Assembly: GCF_001713455.1 (NCBI RefSeq)
Contig: NZ_CP016464.1
Span: 4,078,001-4,142,000, forward strand
Reading direction: 5' to 3'
Source of the DNA: Bosea sp. RAC05
GTDB taxonomy: Bacteria > Pseudomonadota > Alphaproteobacteria > Rhizobiales > Beijerinckiaceae
Length of the DNA stretch: 64,000 nucleotides
The notes beneath the pieces were generated by a model. The model saw nothing but the letters and a program-made list of their open reading frames with translations, did no database searches and had not been told where the DNA came from. A program made the translations under genes and the position numbers. Positions 61,880 through 64,000 of this stretch are shown piece by piece; the first letter of the stretch is position 1, and every line of letters starts with the position of its first letter.

Positions 61880-62182
61880 TCATGCCGCCACCGGAGCCGA
61901 TGCCGAACCAAGCCAAGCCTCTTCGAGGCCGGCCGTCAAAATCGGGTCGACGCAGACCAGCGCGTGCTGCCGCATCCCCTGCGCCTCCCTCGCGATCGAC
62001 CGGCTGACGAAGGCCTTGTAGCCCAGCCAGGACCCGATGACGCGCGAACAGCCCCCGCAGGAAACCGGAGCCTCGTCGGCAACCATCGCGGGGATGACGA
62101 TCGAGGGGGCCCCGCATTCACAGGCAGAGAACTGTCCCAATACGGGCGTGCCGGTCACGATCGACTCCCCTTGCAGGCTCAT
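61880..62182 (-). CDS. Small protein with a CxC...CxxC zinc-ribbon-like motif
   Basis: A 100-residue protein starting MSLQGESIVTGTPVLGQFSA. Four cysteines are placed as C21-x-C23 and C42-x2-C45 (SACECGAPS and VSCGGCSRV), a plausible zinc knuckle. The C-terminus is Ala rich. An in-frame ATG at 62215 would add 11 residues. No family is recognised. It lies between manC and rfbA on the same strand as both, with a GGGA upstream. Coding status is likely but not certain. Confidence 0.6.
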   Translation of the reverse strand: MSLQGESIVTGTPVLGQFSACECGAPSIVIPAMVADEAPVSCGGCSRVIGSWLGYKAFVSRSIAREAQGMRQHALVCVDPILTAGLEEAWLGSASAPVAA

Positions 62183-62277
62183 GGCAAAATTCCCAGCAAT
62201 ATCGGGGCCAACCATCTCGCATCCGCCGGACGCAGTGGCGATTGACGGCTGGGGGGCGAGCGATCCGGTCGACGGCC

Positions 62278-63174
62278 TCAGCCGTCCGATCGCCGCGGGG
62301 TCGCGGCGATCTCAGCGGCCATCCGCAGGAGGTAGCCGCCGTAATCGCTCTTGGCGAGCCGTGCCCCGAGGGCCTCCAGCTGGGCAATGTCGATCCAGCC
62401 GCGCCGGCAGGCGATCTCCTCCGGGCAGGCGATGCGCAGGTCCTGCCGGCCCTCGAGGGTCCGGACGAACTCGCCGGCCTGCAGCAGGCTGTCGGGCGTC
62501 CCGGTGTCGAGCCAGGCGAAGCCGCGCCCCATGCGCTCGACCGACAGCTGGTCGCGCTCGAGATAGAGGCGGTTCACATCGGTGATCTCGAGTTCTCCGC
62601 GAGTCGACGGCTCGAGCGACGCGGCGATCTCGACCACCTGCGCGTCATAGAAATAGAGGCCCGTCACCGCCCAGTTCGAGCGCGGCACCTTCGGCTTCTC
62701 CACGATGGAGGTCGCTTTCCCGTCGGCGTCGAAGCTGACGACGCCATAGCGCTCGGCATCCCGCACCTGATAAGCGAAGACCGTCGCGCCCGCCTCGCGT
62801 CGGCGCGCACGCTTCATCAGCTCGGGCAAACCGTGCCCGTAGAACAGGTTGTCGCCGAGGATCAGCGCCGACGGGCCGCCGGCCACGAACTCGGCTCCGA
62901 TCAGATAAGCCTGCGCCAGCCCGCCCGGATGCGGCTGCTCGGCATAGCTCAGCGACAGGCCCCACTCCGCGCCGTCGCCGAGCAGGCGCTGGAAATGCGG
63001 CAGATCCGTCGGGGTCGAGATGATCAGGATCTCGCGGATGTCCGCCAGCATCAGCGTCGTCAGCGGATAATAGATCATCGGCTTGTCATAGACCGGAAGC
63101 AGTTGCTTCGAGACCGCCAGCGTCATCGGGTGCAGCCGCGTGCCGGAGCCACCGGCGAGAATAATGCCCTTCAT
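62278..63174 (-). CDS. rfbA: Glucose-1-phosphate thymidylyltransferase
   Basis: A 298-residue enzyme. The N-terminal [20 protein letters not shown] is the nucleotidyltransferase motif. [40 protein letters not shown] and [18 protein letters not shown] are RmlA signatures. It makes dTDP-glucose, the first step to dTDP-L-rhamnose. Its start overlaps the rfbD stop by four bases. Confidence 0.97.
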   Translation of the reverse strand: MKGIILAGGSGTRLHPMTLAVSKQLLPVYDKPMIYYPLTTLMLADIREILIISTPTDLPHFQRLLGDGAEWGLSLSYAEQPHPGGLAQAYLIGAEFVAGGPSALILGDNLFYGHGLPELMKRARRREAGATVFAYQVRDAERYGVVSFDADGKATSIVEKPKVPRSNWAVTGLYFYDAQVVEIAASLEPSTRGELEITDVNRLYLERDQLSVERMGRGFAWLDTGTPDSLLQAGEFVRTLEGRQDLRIACPEEIACRRGWIDIAQLEALGARLAKSDYGGYLLRMAAEIAATPRRSDG

Positions 63175-64000
63175 GAAATCGGCCCCGTTTCCCCGCCTTT
63201 GAGCAGCCTAGTCACGCAGGCGGTGGCGGCCCCGCGCCAATGCAGGAGTCTGATGCCGTGAGTGGCCGCGAGCTTCGCACCGTCCAGCCGCGAATTCGCC
63301 GGCCGACGCGCCGGCGTCGGATAGTCGGCGGTGGCGATGCGGCGCACCCGGACCGGGCGGCGCCCGGTCGCCGCGGCCTCGGCGAACACGGTCTCGGCCA
63401 GTTCGGCCCAGTTCGCCTCGCCCTGCGCCGCCATATGGAAGACGCCGCGCAGAGCCCGATCGGCGGGCGAGCCGACGAGGTTCCGCGCCACGGACAAAAC
63501 CGCATCCGCAATGTCGAGTGCGGAGGTCGGGCAGCCGGTCTGGTCGCAGACGACAGAAACCTCCTCGCGCTCCGCGCCGAGCCTCAGCATGGTCCGGACG
63601 AAGTTCGTCCCGAACGGGCTGTAGACCCAGGCGGTCCGCAGGATCGCATGATCGGGCGTGGCCGCCGCCACGGCCTGCTCGCCGGCGAGCTTGCTGCGTC
63701 CATAGGCCGAAATCGGCCCCGTCGCATCGTCCTCGCGATAGGGGCGCTCGAGCGAGCCGTCGAAGACATAGTCGGTCGACAACTGGATGACCGGGACGCC
63801 GAGCCCGTGCGCCGCAGCCGCCACCGCCCCGGCCCCGACCGCATTGACGGCGAAGGCCCGCGCCTCTTCCGCTTCCGCCCGGTCCACCGCGGTGAACGCG
63901 GCTGCATGGACCACGACATCGGGGCGCGCGGCCGCCAGGGCCGGCGCGATCGTCTCGGGGTGCTCCAGATCGAGTTCGGGCCGCCCGACGGCGAGCAGAG
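63171..64000 (-). CDS. rfbD: dTDP-4-dehydrorhamnose reductase, 5' end cut by window edge
   Basis: The frame is open to the right edge, so the N-terminus with the cofactor motif is missing. The visible 276 residues include [40 protein letters not shown] and the YxxxK motif in [16 protein letters not shown], all typical of RmlD. It catalyses the last step of dTDP-L-rhamnose synthesis. rfbB and rfbC are expected beyond the edge. Confidence 0.94.
   Translation of the reverse strand, partial: LLAVGRPELDLEHPETIAPALAAARPDVVVHAAAFTAVDRAEAEEARAFAVNAVGAGAVAAAAHGLGVPVIQLSTDYVFDGSLERPYREDDATGPISAYGRSKLAGEQAVAAATPDHAILRTAWVYSPFGTNFVRTMLRLGAEREEVSVVCDQTGCPTSALDIADAVLSVARNLVGSPADRALRGVFHMAAQGEANWAELAETVFAEAAATGRRPVRVRRIATADYPTPARRPANSRLDGAKLAATHGIRLLHWRGAATACVTRLLKGGETGPIS

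Noticed and set aside
62242..63261. A 339-codon plus-strand open frame
   Set aside because: It is antisense to rfbA, which has all family motifs, and shows no domain of its own.

Overview
The window is high-GC DNA with dense, mostly short-gapped operons and many GTG and TTG starts. The gene families (MocR, GMC, Liv-type and peptide-type ABC transporters, an orphan TTT receptor, CcoNOQP with CcoGHIS, an FnrN-like FNR) point to a metabolically versatile alphaproteobacterium of the Hyphomicrobiales. A Bosea- or Bradyrhizobium-like organism is plausible, but this is inference from gene content, not a phylogenetic result. I see no rRNA, tRNA, CRISPR array, insertion sequence or plasmid functions.

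Layout. 1-5 kb: a truncated enolase-superfamily dehydratase diverges from a MocR regulator, which is followed by a GMC oxidoreductase and a RidA-like protein. 5-10.4 kb: a universal stress protein, then an XRE-cupin regulator divergent from a polar amino acid ABC transporter that ends in a PuuB-like FAD oxidase. 10.4-19 kb: an SDR, a zinc alcohol dehydrogenase, an aldehyde dehydrogenase and a complete branched-chain-type ABC transporter (LivFGMHK). 19.3-24.7 kb: a CoA-transferase/acyl-CoA dehydrogenase/MaoC-type hydratase operon, a LysR regulator and a Tat-exported MBL-fold hydrolase. 24.7-32.5 kb: a GntR regulator divergent from a peptide-type binding protein, two permeases, a creatininase-family amidohydrolase, a gamma-glutamyltransferase and a 2-hydroxyacid dehydrogenase. 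32.6-40.6 kb: the complete cbb3 oxidase operon ccoNOQP-GHIS behind one FNR box. 40.7-43.3 kb: a sugar-nucleotide epimerase and a six-helix chemoreceptor. 43.4-49 kb: a sugar-acid catabolic set (RraA-like aldolase, TTT receptor, GntR, DapA-family lyase, IlvD-family dehydratase). 49-52.3 kb: an orphan binding protein, a metallophosphoesterase and an FkbM-like methyltransferase. 52.3-64 kb: phage-tail-like genes, an Asp/Glu racemase, an FnrN-like regulator and a polysaccharide precursor cluster (glycosyl-1-phosphate transferase, UDP-glucose dehydrogenase, ManC, RfbA, RfbD truncated at the right edge).

How the parts work together. Most of the left 50 kb is a set of uptake-plus-catabolism modules, each with its own regulator and, in several cases, a readable operator. 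The cbb3 operon and the FNR-type regulator 22 kb away form an oxygen-responsive pair. UDP-glucose dehydrogenase and the UDP-glucuronate epimerase-like protein, with ManC and the dTDP-rhamnose enzymes, would supply uronic acid, mannose and rhamnose donors for an exopolysaccharide started by the polyprenyl-phosphate transferase.

Two patterns stand out beyond the genes. First, six intergenic palindromic elements lie mostly inside operons; in both the polar amino acid and the Liv transporter operons one sits directly after the binding-protein gene. Second, there are matched operator-like repeats: a twin 14-bp site next to the XRE-cupin regulator, overlapping palindromes at the GntR/TTT-receptor divergence, and a 15-bp inverted repeat before the CoA-transferase operon.
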